NCBI GenBank assembly: GCA_013414765.1
Contig: CP058708.1
Coordinates: 4,087,553 to 4,151,552, forward strand
Direction: 5' to 3'
Length of the DNA: 64,000 bases
Source: Candidatus Accumulibacter cognatus
Lineage (GTDB): Bacteria; Pseudomonadota; Gammaproteobacteria; Burkholderiales; Rhodocyclaceae
Below, in pieces: positions 1 through 8,800 of the stretch (positions are counted from its first letter, which is position 1; every line of letters starts with the position of its first letter). Under the pieces are notes generated by a model. The model was given only the letters and a program-made list of their open reading frames with translations. It was not told the origin of the DNA and did not search any database. The position numbers were made by a program, and so were the translations under genes.

Positions 1-1154
1 AGCAGCAACTCATCGCCGCCAAGGAGGCTGCCGAGTCGGCAAGCCGGGCCAAGTCGGTGTTTCTGGCCAACATGAGTCACGAGATCCGGACGCCGATGAA
101 CGGCGTCATCGGCATGGCCGACCTGCTGCTGCAAGAACCCCTGGCGGAGCGGGCGCGGCACTATGCGCGGACGATCCAGCGTTCGGGTCGGGCACTGCTC
201 GGCGTGCTCGACGATATTCTTGACCTCTCGAAGATCGAGGCGGGGAGGCTGGATCTGGAATCTGCGAGCTTTAATCTGCAGGTGATGCTGCGCGAGCTGC
301 AGGATCTCTTCGGCGAGGCGGCGCGGCTCAAGAACGTGACCCTACGGGTGACGGTGGCGGCGGATCTACCGCGTTGGGTGACTGGCGACGTCGTCCGGCT
401 GCGCCAGGTGCTGTTGAACCTGGTGTCGAACGCGGTGAAGTTCACTACACACGGGACGATCGACGTCGACGCCTGTCGTGAGTCTGATGGCGCTCTGCGT
501 TTCTCCGTCCGCGACACCGGCATCGGCATCGCGGCGGACAAGCAGACACAGATCTTCGAAGCGTTCGCGCAGGCCGAGCAGGGGACGACCAGACGCTTCG
601 GTGGTACCGGGCTCGGGCTGTCGATCGCTCGTGAGCTGGTACGCCTGATGGGCGGCGAGATCGGGCTGCAGAGTTCACCGGGTGAGGGTTCATGCTTCTG
701 GTTCCAAGTCCGCCTCCCCGAGGCAACGGCGCCTGCGGAGGCGAGACGCCGTGCCGTCGCCGGGTCTTTCGCTGGTCGCCGTGTTCTGATCGCCGAAGAT
801 GACCCGGTCAACGCCGAGGTGACGCGGGCAACGCTGGAGCACTACGGAATCGATGTCGTGCTGGTGCCCGACGGTGAGCAGGCTGTGACCGAGCAGGCAC
901 GCCAACCCTTCGACCTGGTGCTGATGGACTGCCAGATGCTGCAAATGGACGGCTTAGAGGCGACACGCCTGATTCGCGAGGCGGAGAAGCTACGCGGGAC
1001 GCAGCGGACGCCGGTGGTTGCGCTGACCGCACACGCCATGGCGGGCTATCGCGACGAGTGCCTGCAGGCGGGAATGGACGACTACCTGGTGAAGCCGTTC
1101 AAGGCGGAGGCGCTACGGCAGATGCTCGGGCGGTGGCTCAACGATCAGCCATGA
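1..1154 (+). CDS. Hybrid sensor histidine kinase with receiver domain (5' end outside window)
   Basis: The open frame enters from the left edge (first full codon at 3) and ends at 1154, so any sensory part is missing. Visible in order: an H-box ([10 protein letters not shown], phospho-accepting His codon at 78-80), an N-box ([11 protein letters not shown]), G-boxes DTGIG and GGTGLGLSI of the HATPase domain, then a C-terminal receiver domain with acidic pair EDD, phospho-acceptor Asp in LMDCQM (codon 927-929) and the conserved Lys in LVKPF. Known role of the family: autophosphorylation on His and transfer to Asp in a phosphorelay. A coiled linker ([14 protein letters not shown]) precedes the H-box, as usual after PAS or HAMP domains. 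The signal and the output partner cannot be told. All catalytic motifs are intact. Confidence 0.95.
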   Translation, partial: QQLIAAKEAAESASRAKSVFLANMSHEIRTPMNGVIGMADLLLQEPLAERARHYARTIQRSGRALLGVLDDILDLSKIEAGRLDLESASFNLQVMLRELQDLFGEAARLKNVTLRVTVAADLPRWVTGDVVRLRQVLLNLVSNAVKFTTHGTIDVDACRESDGALRFSVRDTGIGIAADKQTQIFEAFAQAEQGTTRRFGGTGLGLSIARELVRLMGGEIGLQSSPGEGSCFWFQVRLPEATAPAEARRRAVAGSFAGRRVLIAEDDPVNAEVTRATLEHYGIDVVLVPDGEQAVTEQARQPFDLVLMDCQMLQMDGLEATRLIREAEKLRGTQRTPVVALTAHAMAGYRDECLQAGMDDYLVKPFKAEALRQMLGRWLNDQP

Positions 1155-1516
1155 GCGACGGCATGCCGGATTTCTTCCTGGACACCGGCCTGCGCACCAA
1201 CTGGACGCTCGGTGATGAGGCGCGTCGCATTATTTTGGCGGAATACATGAACAGCTGCGCCGGGGGAATTCATGGTCCTTCCCTGTTTACGTTCATTGCT
1301 TGCGGTGCGACTTTGGGTGACCTATGGCCATCCGCCGGTGAAATTGACAACCTGTCCGGTGGCAAATGGGGAACGCCCAGATGCCAGGAATGCGATCAAT
1401 TCCCCGATTTCCTGCGGCTCGCCGAGACGCCCCATGGGAACTTTGCTCGCGATTTCCCGGCGTCCCGCAGGGTCGTCGATGAATCGCGCACGTGGGTAAT
1501 AGGCTTCGCTGTATAG
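1151..1516 (+). CDS. Possible truncated gene following the sensor kinase
   Basis: An ATG overlaps the kinase stop codon (ATGA at 1151-1154), the arrangement expected of a co-transcribed partner. The first ~40 codons ([13 protein letters not shown]...) read like protein, but the frame then runs antisense through the 3' end of the oppositely oriented dehalogenase-like gene and its later part resembles nothing recognisable. The likely reading is the 5' stub of a gene cut by a rearrangement; it may also be chance. Confidence 0.25.
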   Translation: MSDGMPDFFLDTGLRTNWTLGDEARRIILAEYMNSCAGGIHGPSLFTFIACGATLGDLWPSAGEIDNLSGGKWGTPRCQECDQFPDFLRLAETPHGNFARDFPASRRVVDESRTWVIGFAV

Positions 1517-2047
1517 GTAGTTCGGTGCCACGACATTCACCTGTATGCCGAAAGGCGCCGCCTCTTTCGCCAGCGCCAAGGCGAAGGCCGTTGTCCCGGC
1601 ACGCACCGATGTGGCTACGGAAAACCCTGCTTCGGGCTGCAGATAACGCGCGGAAGTGATGAACACGAAGGTGCCGCGATGCGCCAGCTTCATCGGAGGC
1701 AACAGCAGTTGCGTCAGACGATACGGAAAGATCAGCAGGGCCTCCACACTCTGGCGCAGGGTTTCGAGCGAGACATCTTCTATTGGCAACGGCGTATTGG
1801 GAAAGACATCGTTGGAAACCACTGCATCGATCGTGAGCCCGCGTTCTCTCAACTCTTCGGTAATGGCATCAGGCGTTTGCCCGCGTAGCGCCACGGCGCC
1901 CGCATGCGCGATTTCAAAATTCCGGGCGACGTCCGGGTCGACAAAGCCGGTATCGTGACAAACCAGCCGGTGTTGCTCTCGGAGTAATACTGGAACCGCT
2001 CCGGGACCAACATATTGGCATGCATGGGTCAGCAGCAAGGCATCCAT
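1322..2047 (-). CDS. Halohydrin-dehalogenase-like short-chain dehydrogenase family protein
   Basis: The 241-residue product has the SDR fold but not the usual glycine-rich NAD(P) motif. Near the N-terminus it has T-x4-Y-x-G (THACQYVG), the signature of halohydrin dehalogenases, and later PNYLYSE, matching the PNYL halide-pocket segment of HheC. The enzymes use a Ser-x12-Tyr-x3-Arg triad to convert vicinal halohydrins to epoxides. Here Ser (in ITSAR) and Arg (in TSVRAG) are spaced correctly but the Tyr position is Ala, so activity is doubtful or changed. The start is the ATG at 2047, because a perfect GGAGGAG (2055-2061) lies 7 nt upstream. It is the last gene of a TetR / thioesterase-remnant / SDR operon. 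Alternative: an inactive or regulatory paralogue. Confidence 0.8.
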   Translation of the reverse strand: MDALLLTHACQYVGPGAVPVLLREQHRLVCHDTGFVDPDVARNFEIAHAGAVALRGQTPDAITEELRERGLTIDAVVSNDVFPNTPLPIEDVSLETLRQSVEALLIFPYRLTQLLLPPMKLAHRGTFVFITSARYLQPEAGFSVATSVRAGTTAFALALAKEAAPFGIQVNVVAPNYLYSEAYYPRARFIDDPAGRREIASKVPMGRLGEPQEIGELIAFLASGRSPFATGQVVNFTGGWP

Positions 2048-2049
2048 GA

Positions 2050-2290
2050 TCAAGCTCCTCCGTTCACTGATCGATGATCGTCAACAATCACAAAGGAACC
2101 CTCCGGGTCGGCCAATGGCCGATCCGGGTTGTAGAGCAATTCCACACGACCGGTTTCCAGCATGCTGGCAAAGACGGCGTTGTTGACGTGGTTGGCGGTC
2201 GGTATCGACGTAGCGCAGTTTCTCGTTGGTCCATCGCGGGAAATCATCGATAGTCGTCTGTTCGAAGGCCGTCGTTTCAGTTTTTTCCAT
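2050..2290 (-). pseudogene. Acyl-CoA thioesterase (4HBT hotdog) remnant, frameshifted and truncated
   Basis: From ATG 2290 the reading frame gives MEKTETTAF... up to RYVDTDRQ; the next frame then continues HVNNAVFASMLETGRVELL. Together they form the typical 4HBT core DTDRQGHVNNAVF. The Gly codon of that motif has lost two bases (only one C remains between the Gln and His codons, around 2191-2196), giving the frameshift. The second frame ends after about 50 residues at 2050, much shorter than the ~130-150 residues of the family, so the 3' part is also gone. It overlaps the end of the upstream tetR-like gene by 14 nt, consistent with a former operon. A sequencing error could explain the shift but not the truncation. 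Confidence 0.7.
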
Positions 2291-2912
2291 GATCGGGCAC
2301 CTCCACGTTGCCTGGCGATTCATGGTCCGGGGTGGCCATACGCTGGATCGCCTGCCGGCAAACGGTGAGGATTTGTCCGGAAAAAACCGGGTCGTCCACC
2401 GCGCGGGCCAGCGAAATGCCGCCGACACACAACGCCATGAAGGCCATCGCATCGTCCAGGCGTGCCGGATCGATCGGGCTGCCTTCGTCAGGAGGAATGC
2501 AGAGGGCGCGCAACGATTTGCGCAACTCTTCCTCGTAGACCTTTTTGAAACCGGGATTGCTTCTCGCCGCATCCGACGCCAGCGCGGCTAGCGCACAACT
2601 GTCGGCCAGGTCGTCGCGATGCGCCGTCGCCAGATAGCGTTTCCCCAGCCGCAGCAGCCGACTCGGCCAGGACTCTTGACGGGCCTGCCCCATCCAGCGC
2701 GGACGGTTGTCCAGCAAGGCAAACCGAAAGGCGGCCGCCGCCAGCTCGTCCTTGTTGTTGAAATGTGCGTAAAACGCGCCGTGCGTCAGCCCCGCATCCT
2801 GCATCACCGGGGCGATGGCGGCACCGGAAAGTCCTTCAGTCCGCAGGCGGGATGCCCCCGCCGTCAAAATGCGCCGCAGTGAAGCTTCTTTGAGATCAGA
2901 GCGACTGGTCAT
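2277..2912 (-). CDS. TetR/AcrR-family transcriptional regulator
   Basis: The 211-residue protein has an N-terminal TetR DNA-binding domain (HTH around APVMQDAGLTHGAFYAHF, then the NNKDELAAAAF helix) and a divergent all-helical C-terminal ligand domain. It heads the leftward operon with the thioesterase remnant and the dehalogenase-like gene and probably represses it together with itself. An in-frame ATG at 2936 also exists, but it lies inside a perfect inverted repeat (2919-2940). The ATG at 2912 gives the usual short lead before helix 1 and places that operator just upstream, so it is preferred. The ligand is unknown; an acyl or halogenated compound is a guess from the neighbours. Confidence 0.9.
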   Translation of the reverse strand: MTSRSDLKEASLRRILTAGASRLRTEGLSGAAIAPVMQDAGLTHGAFYAHFNNKDELAAAAFRFALLDNRPRWMGQARQESWPSRLLRLGKRYLATAHRDDLADSCALAALASDAARSNPGFKKVYEEELRKSLRALCIPPDEGSPIDPARLDDAMAFMALCVGGISLARAVDDPVFSGQILTVCRQAIQRMATPDHESPGNVEVPDHGKN

Positions 2913-2918
2913 GGGTTC

Positions 2919-2970
2919 TCGCATGATATTGATCATGCGAAAGCATCTTATATGATGCGTATCATGTCAA
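2919..2970 (-). promoter_or_regulatory. Tandem operator candidates and -35-like hexamer for the TetR operon
   Basis: A perfect inverted repeat, TCGCATGAT-N4-ATCATGCGA, spans 2919-2940. A second, shorter repeat with the same core and spacer, ATGAT-N4-ATCAT, lies at 2952-2965. The centres are 29 bp apart, nearly three helical turns. On the minus strand a TTGACA hexamer (2965-2970) abuts the distal copy; a TATAAG/TAAGAT element follows at 12-14 bp, shorter than ideal, so the exact promoter is uncertain. The arrangement fits autorepression by the adjacent TetR-family protein. Confidence 0.65.
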
Positions 2971-3064
2971 CCTGATTTCAGGAAAAAGAATGAAAACTCA
3001 TGAATGACCGGTACTGAGTGCGAGTCTTCTGGCCGCAATTCACGATGAGGAGCTTGAGCGAGTG

Positions 3065-3291
3065 GACTTGCTCGTTGAGCGTTACGGTACTTTGCCGATG
3101 ACCCGGCTGTCCGTCCCCTGAAACCCTGAAACTTCGTCCGCTACCCGGTCTTCAACCCGGCGGGGGTGCAGTCGCTGAACGGCATCGCCTGGTGGGCCGT
3201 GGTTCGTGATGATCGCCGGTGTCGAACTCGACCTCCGACAGGCCTGGGCGCATCGTCGCGAGAGCAGCCTCACCGCCGAACTGGCGCTCGG
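3065..3291. repeat. Dispersed repeat R1, copy A
   Basis: About 227 bp closely match 5428-5657; the best conserved part is from about 3141 to 3291 and has only scattered substitutions. The two copies are direct repeats bracketing the two-gene cassette at 3660-5352. A short related stretch (FADDP/LLxP-like when translated) also occurs at 23131-23178. No terminal inverted repeats or transposase are visible. The origin is unknown: it may be a decayed gene family or a non-autonomous element. Confidence 0.75.
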
Positions 3292-3335
3292 CACGCCGCT
3301 CGCCTTCGGCTGCCTGGCCGCCGGTCTGATGCAGC

Positions 3336-3446
3336 GAAGCCTTCACCGCCCTGCTGCTGATGGCGGTCGCCAGCACCATGCTCACGGTACCGGTCGTGGC
3401 GCCGAAACTGCGGCGGCTGCGGGAGATTGTCTTGCGGAATGACTGA
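3336..3446 (+). pseudogene. C-terminal remnant of a cation:proton antiporter-like membrane protein
   Basis: The frame reads EAFTALLLMAVASTMLTVPV, then APKLRRLREIVLRND and a stop. This resembles the last transmembrane helix and basic tail of KefB/NhaP-type Na+(K+)/H+ antiporters. No start codon or upstream antiporter sequence is present in this frame; just upstream another frame reads GTPLAFGCLAAGLMQ, suggesting further broken pieces. It is a fragment left by rearrangement next to repeat R1. Confidence 0.5.
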
Positions 3447-3494
3447 GCGACTGAGCGCGGTGCGTGTCCAAGTCTAACTCGAATCGCACGAACT

Positions 3495-3566
3495 GCGGGC
3501 ACGCCCGCAGATCTGTTTCACTTCGGTCAGAATTTCCTTGCACTGGGAACGTCAGATCTTTGGCCA
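3495..3566. repeat. Dispersed repeat R2, copy A
   Basis: A 72-bp module (from GCGGGCACGCC to CAGATCTTTGGCCA) with a near-identical copy at 11978-12048 and a partial one at 5661-5696. In all three places it sits beside broken genes or repeat R1, suggesting that it marks rearrangement junctions. It shows no coding signal. Confidence 0.75.
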
Positions 3567-3659
3567 GAGCAGTCGTTGGCGGTGGCGAGGATGTATGGCT
3601 GGAGTCGCACAGATTGCTGTCGCTGTCAGCTTGAATGGCCTGACCGTTAGTTTTCCCGG

Positions 3660-4040
3660 ATGACGAACGCAAACTACCGGCCCAGGTTGGCCAGTCGCGC
3701 TCGCTATGGCGGCAACCCAGAGCATAAGAAGAACCCCGGCGATTTTGGGCTCGTTCCACCTTCCGATCCAAGACAAGGGAAATCGCTGTGCGATTTCGCC
3801 AAGATTTTTAAGCGTAACGAAGCTGAAGAGTTACTTCGCGCGGGACTGCGCAAGGGCCTTGTGAGCGACCGGATGGTTGGCGATTGGCCGAAGAACGTAT
3901 GGGCGGTCACTGACGACGGTTTTGCCATGGAAGCGCAGCTTGAAAACCCCGATTTGGGGACCTATCACGGGTACCCCATGCCTGAGACTGATCCGCTGTC
4001 GCTGGAAGTCATCCGTCGTTGGGGGTGCCTCAATGGCTGA
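3660..4040 (+). CDS. Uncharacterised 126-aa protein, first gene of a two-gene cassette
   Basis: I do not recognise a named family. The protein is compact, polar and without a signal peptide or membrane segment. Striking segments are NPEHKKNPGDFGLVPP near the N-terminus, a single Cys in KSLCDFAKIF, a basic helical middle (LLRAGLRKGLVS), then WPKNVWAVTDDGFAMEAQL and GTYHGYPMPETDP near the C-terminus. These look like conserved blocks rather than random sequence. The stop overlaps the next start by 8 nt, so the two genes are translationally coupled. Pairing with a degenerate ImmA/IrrE-type protein, and placement between direct repeats in a defence region, suggest a toxin-antitoxin-like or defence pair. 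This is inference only. The start has a weak ribosome-binding site. Confidence 0.75.
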   Translation: MTNANYRPRLASRARYGGNPEHKKNPGDFGLVPPSDPRQGKSLCDFAKIFKRNEAEELLRAGLRKGLVSDRMVGDWPKNVWAVTDDGFAMEAQLENPDLGTYHGYPMPETDPLSLEVIRRWGCLNG

Positions 4041-5352
4041 GCTGCGCATCAACGCAAAGTGGATGGCATCAGTATCCGGGGAACCGGAAGTCATGGCCAC
4101 AGCAGCCTGGGTCGAGATGTATGTCGACAACATCAGCCTGAACCGGAACCAGGACATCTGGGCGGAGACCGTGCGTGACAACGTCTTTGTTTCTGCCTAC
4201 CCGCTGGCTATGTGGTTTGCGAGTTCGTGGTGGCGCCTCAACCATGAACCCCTGCCAATGCAGCAGCCTGGCCATAACTGGCGTATGGTCCATGAACTCG
4301 GTGCAGCCAATCACGGCTTCGTATGGCCGCGCGTCATCTTTATCCCAGATGGTGAGGCGATTCACGTGTGGGCCGGGACGTCGATGACGCTGGACCAGTC
4401 GGTGCAGTACCTGCAAGCGTTGGATGTGCCGAGAATGATCACGTTGACTGGCTTTCAGCAGAGCGTCGAGCGCTTCATACACAGCGTGCTGGCCCGCTTG
4501 GATGCCATGGGGCTCGCTGGGCCGAATTTGGCGCACCTGTGGGCCCTCGTGCAGGAAGATTTAGCGGACCCCGAGGCGGTCCGCCGGCGGAAGCTGGAGG
4601 CCGAACTGGGATTCGATCCCGAGGAGTGCCCGGAGCAGGCGCTGAACGCGGCACTGCAGTGGGAGAGCCAGGTCGGAGACGCGGCACTGTCAGTGCTGGC
4701 ACCGGCGATTGCAGCGTCGGGAGCCACCCCGGATTTGGCGATCATTGGGCAGCTGGCTAGCGTCGGCGGAATTGTGGGCATCCCCGAACTCTCGCCTGAC
4801 AGCATCGATCACCTGGACCACGGGGCACCCTGGGAGCGCGCGATTCATGACGCTCGTGCGCTTCGTAACAAGATTGGCAATGTCAGCGGCCCAGTTCCCG
4901 ACCGCAGTCTGCATGACCTGCTGGGCATGAGCAGTGAAGCTGCTGCCAATTGGTCGGCGCCGCTTGGACGGTCGCCAGTCGCGGTGGCGATACCGATGAA
5001 CGATCACCGATTGAAGTTCGTTCCGCGCAGGCACAGTCCTGCCGGGAAACGCTTCGAGCTGGCACGTTTCTTGGGGGAGTATCTCCGTCCCTCGACTCAC
5101 GAATTGCGTTGGCTTGTATCAACGGACCTATCGACTTTCCGTCAGAAGTACCAGCGCGCTTTCGCCGCAGAGTTTCTTTGCCCCATCGATTTATTGACGT
5201 CTTTTCTGGACGGCGATTTCTCTTCATACGCCATCGAAGAAGCCGCTGCCGAGTTCGACGTCAGCGAGCAGACGATAACAAGCCTGTTGCTCAACAATGG
5301 CTACATTCACCATCATGGGACTGGTAGCATGCCGTATCGAATGGCAGCCTGA
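4033..5352 (+). CDS. Large protein with C-terminal degenerate ImmA/IrrE (M78-like) domain
   Basis: The 439-residue product begins at ATG 4033 behind TTGGGGGTG and overlaps the preceding gene by 8 nt. The N-terminal ~270 residues are unrecognised. The last ~110 residues follow the M78 metallopeptidase pattern: a helix aligned to RFTLAHELGHYL reads KRFELARFLGEYL, then RAFAAEFLCP (compare ANAFAAELLMP), then a helical stretch ending EFDVSEQTITSLLLNNG. The HExxH zinc site is replaced by R-F-L-G-E and the third-ligand Glu is lost, so peptidase activity is not expected. ImmA/IrrE proteins act with DNA-binding partners in phage and stress switches; a pseudo-enzyme might be a sensor or an inhibitor for the 126-aa partner. 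The N-terminal function remains unknown. Confidence 0.8.
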   Translation: MAELRINAKWMASVSGEPEVMATAAWVEMYVDNISLNRNQDIWAETVRDNVFVSAYPLAMWFASSWWRLNHEPLPMQQPGHNWRMVHELGAANHGFVWPRVIFIPDGEAIHVWAGTSMTLDQSVQYLQALDVPRMITLTGFQQSVERFIHSVLARLDAMGLAGPNLAHLWALVQEDLADPEAVRRRKLEAELGFDPEECPEQALNAALQWESQVGDAALSVLAPAIAASGATPDLAIIGQLASVGGIVGIPELSPDSIDHLDHGAPWERAIHDARALRNKIGNVSGPVPDRSLHDLLGMSSEAAANWSAPLGRSPVAVAIPMNDHRLKFVPRRHSPAGKRFELARFLGEYLRPSTHELRWLVSTDLSTFRQKYQRAFAAEFLCPIDLLTSFLDGDFSSYAIEEAAAEFDVSEQTITSLLLNNGYIHHHGTGSMPYRMAA

Positions 5353-5427
5353 TCTGCTTTTCGTGATCTCAACTTCCGCTTAGGGTCGAGAGTTCGAGTT
5401 TCCCAAGGTAAGCAGCTTGAAAGATCG

Positions 5428-5657
5428 GACTTGCTCGTTGAGCGCTACAGAGGGTTACAGTATTTTGCCGATGACCCGATTACCCGGCTCCTGAAACTTC
5501 GTCAACTGCCCGGTCTTCAACCCGGCGGGGGTGCCGTCGCTGAACGGCATCGCCTGGTGGGCCGTGGTTCGTGATGATCGCTGGCGTCGAACTCGACCTG
5601 AGGCCAGGCCTGGGCGCATCGTCGCGAGAGCAGCCTCACCGCCGGACTGGCGCTCGG
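5428..5657. repeat. Dispersed repeat R1, copy B
   Basis: Direct repeat of 3065-3291, with a few small indels near its left end. It lies just downstream of the pseudo-M78 gene. The 5353-5845 gap otherwise holds only a partial R2 copy (5661-5696) and unassigned sequence up to the stop of the NACHT-like gene. Confidence 0.75.
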
Positions 5658-5660
5658 ATT

Positions 5661-5696
5661 GCGGGCAAGCTCGAAGACGCGCTTCACTTCGGTCAA
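5661..5696. repeat. Dispersed repeat R2, partial copy B
   Basis: The start of the 72-bp R2 module (GCGGGCAAGCTCG... to CACTTCGGTCA) directly follows R1 copy B and then diverges. The R1-then-R2 order is the same as at 3065-3566. Confidence 0.6.
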
Positions 5697-5845
5697 AAAC
5701 CCCGAGCGACAACTGACAGACAGCCCGTCGGCCAAAGCAACCGGCGATGTCACGAAAACAAACCGACTGCAATGACCAATTGACTACACATACAGAGTCG
5801 TAGACATTGTGGAGTCTCCTCTTTACCCCGGCGGAAACATTCCAC

Positions 5846-8800
5846 CTAGTATTTCCGCAGCGCACAATCGATCACACAGACTCGGATGCGGCGGCTCTCC
5901 TCGACGGAGAGCGTCTGCCGTAAGCGCTCTTCGAGTTCGGCCGCGCTACGCGGCTTCTTTCCTTCCTGGGGCAACGGCATGTCATTGCCGCCAAACCAGA
6001 ACACCAGATAGATACCGAAGCCGGCAGCACCGGGGTCGCGGGTGTAGCGTTCGATCAGTTGTTCGTGGATCGCACGCCATAAATCGGAGTGGTTGTCCTT
6101 CTTGATCTCAATGGGCACGTTGAAGCCCTGCGCGCCGCCGAAGGAGACGCGAATATCGGCGCGCTTGTCCTCGGCGTAATAACCTTCCTTTATGGCGTCG
6201 ACGCCGAGCCGGCTGAGGCGTTCGGCCAAGTCAGACAGCAGGGCATCGCGACAATCGTTCTCCGGTTTCGATCGTGACAGCTTCTTGTTCGACTCGTCGA
6301 GGCTCCAGTACTGTCGGTAATCATTGGTATTGCCGTCGCGAATCTTGCCAGCCAGATCGCGCAGATGCGCATCCGCCAGTGCCACTAGATCGGCGGCATT
6401 GGCCGGCCCGCGGTTGGCCAGGGTGCGACAGACCTCAGCGACCTCCAGCCGCTGGAAGCACGCCTTGCGCCGAGCGATACGCTGGACCTGCGCGGCATGA
6501 CATAAGCGCTTGTGCCACGGCTCCAGCTTTGACATGGTCAGCAGACGCTCCAGCTCCAGCCTGGCGGCTTCGCTCGGGTTGCCGCCGAGCGCGTCGATGA
6601 AGGCACGCACCTCGTCAGCGGTCTGCATGGTCGGGCTGACCCAGCATTCGCCCAGCGGACGTTCGGGAGGACTGCCCGGTGCCAGCAGTTCGATCAGTAG
6701 GGCCAGCGTCGACTCGGGCAGATTGTCGCTCGCGCAAGGGAGCCTTTCGCGATCACGCAGAAATGCTCCGAGATGCACAGCCAAGGTCCTGCTCTTGCCG
6801 ATGTGGGCGGCAAGCAATGCTCCATACCCATGCGGAGCGATCATCAGGCCGCAGGCGAGCCAATACACGCGCTGCGCAGCGCTCATGCTGCACTGTGCCA
6901 GCCGTGCCGAGACAATGCCGGCGAGTGTCGTTCGGTCGAGATGGCGCAGCGCGCCCTTGAGTAGCGGGTCGAGCACGTTCGCCAACAGTTGGTTCTTGGC
7001 CCGCAGAGGAAAACCCTTGAGCAGATCGGGCAGCGCCGTACGGGCGACTGCGGCGAAGTCGTCGTCGTAAGCGAGTTGCCAAATGCCGTACAAGTGCTCA
7101 CGCCCCTTGCGCAGCAGCGGCAGGGCGTAGGCAACGAGTGCCTCGGCAACCAGCACAGGCCGGGCCTTGACCAAGGCAGTAAACCAGTCCGAATCCTTCT
7201 CGGCGACCCAGGTGAGGCGAAAGGCCAGTAGCTTGCGCAGCACTTCTTCGCCGAGTTGCATGGCCGCGTCTGGATCGCTACCGTAGAGTTCTTCCATGCC
7301 GGCCAGGCAAGGCTGGCGGATGAGGTGCATGCGACCTTTTGTTTCGAGATCGATGATCTCGGTGACGCTGGGTAGGTCGTCGCGGTCGAGGGAGCGACGG
7401 AAGCCGGCGTAGGCGGCTGCGATGAGTTCTTCGTCGCCGCCGAGAAAATCGGCAAGACGCTCGTGCGGCGTCTCCCCCTCGATGTCGAGAAATCGCCGGA
7501 GATGGACCTGCGCCAGCTCGTGCAGGATGCCTGGATGGGCGCTGCCGGCGCGGATCGCGTCGAGATGCTCATGGAAATGCCGGCGCCAGCCCTCTTGCCG
7601 TTGCTCGCGATCCTTGTCCCGCTCGCGCTTTCTGGCCGCGTCTTTCCTGCGCCAATCGTCGATGTCGCAAGAAACGAAACCTCGTAGATAGGCTTCAAAC
7701 TCCGGATGCGCGGCAATCCAGGGGGAAAGGTAGTCCAGAGCATCAAGCGTCAGAAATCCCTGTCCACCTTGGCCGATCAGCCGCCATGCGGCCTGCGCAA
7801 AATAAAAGTGCTGAAATTCGCCGTGCGTTGCGGCTGCCGCCCGGTCCAGGTACCAGGGAACGATGTCGGCTGGTGGCTCCGCGCCGTACAGGCGGGACGC
7901 ACAATTTGACAGGCAGAACCAGACGTTTTCCTTGCCGATGCAGCGTGCAGCGCCGACAAGCAACGTCACCTTGTAGCGTTCCGGCCGCGCCGCAAGCCAG
8001 GCGGCGACACGCTTTTGGTGCTGGTCATCAATGCGCGGCGAGTCGTGTTCGTCCAATCCCGCACCAAGCCAATCGTACAGGCGCGTATCGTCAATGGTGT
8101 CACCGTGCGCTTCCAGTGCGCGCGCCAGCAGGCCGCCAGCCATACGTTCCACCTGCAGATCGTCGAGCGATTTGCGCAAGGCCGGACTTCGTTGTGCCAA
8201 CTGGTCGAGAAGTTCTGGCAACGTTTCCGCCTGCGCAGTTTTCGGCAGATGATGTCCCCAGAACATGCGATAGACGCCGATGAGGCGATCCCGCTTTTCC
8301 TGGTGCAGGAAGTCGAACAATACCGCCGGCCGGATGAACTCGGGGAACAACTCCGTCAGCAAGCAACCGAGCAACTCGTCGTCGTTGTCCTCGACTATTC
8401 CGGCTTGCACGCTTCTGGCAATGGCGACCAGGCGAGCGGCATGGCGCGGCAGGTCGCGCAGCAGAATCTTCAGGGCCGAGTGGCGGATGTGCGAAGGGTA
8501 GCTCGCATCCCGCGCCACGGCCTCGAGCAGCGCATCGAAGCGCAGCAATTCCTCCGGCGCTGCGATTTCGGCCAACCGCGGGCCGTAGTGCAGCGCATCC
8601 AGCGCGCAGTCGAGCAGGGCGATGTCGGCCTCGGAGCGTGCGGGGTCAGCGAGCAATTCCAGGAATGTCGGCACCATGTCGGGCGTGGCCAGAGCGCCGA
8701 AAGGTACGGCGGTCCAGTCCTGAAAGCGGAAATGGGGATAGCGCTTGGCTTCGGCTTCGAGCGCGGCGAGCACGCGGCGCTTGTCATCGATCGGGAAGTC

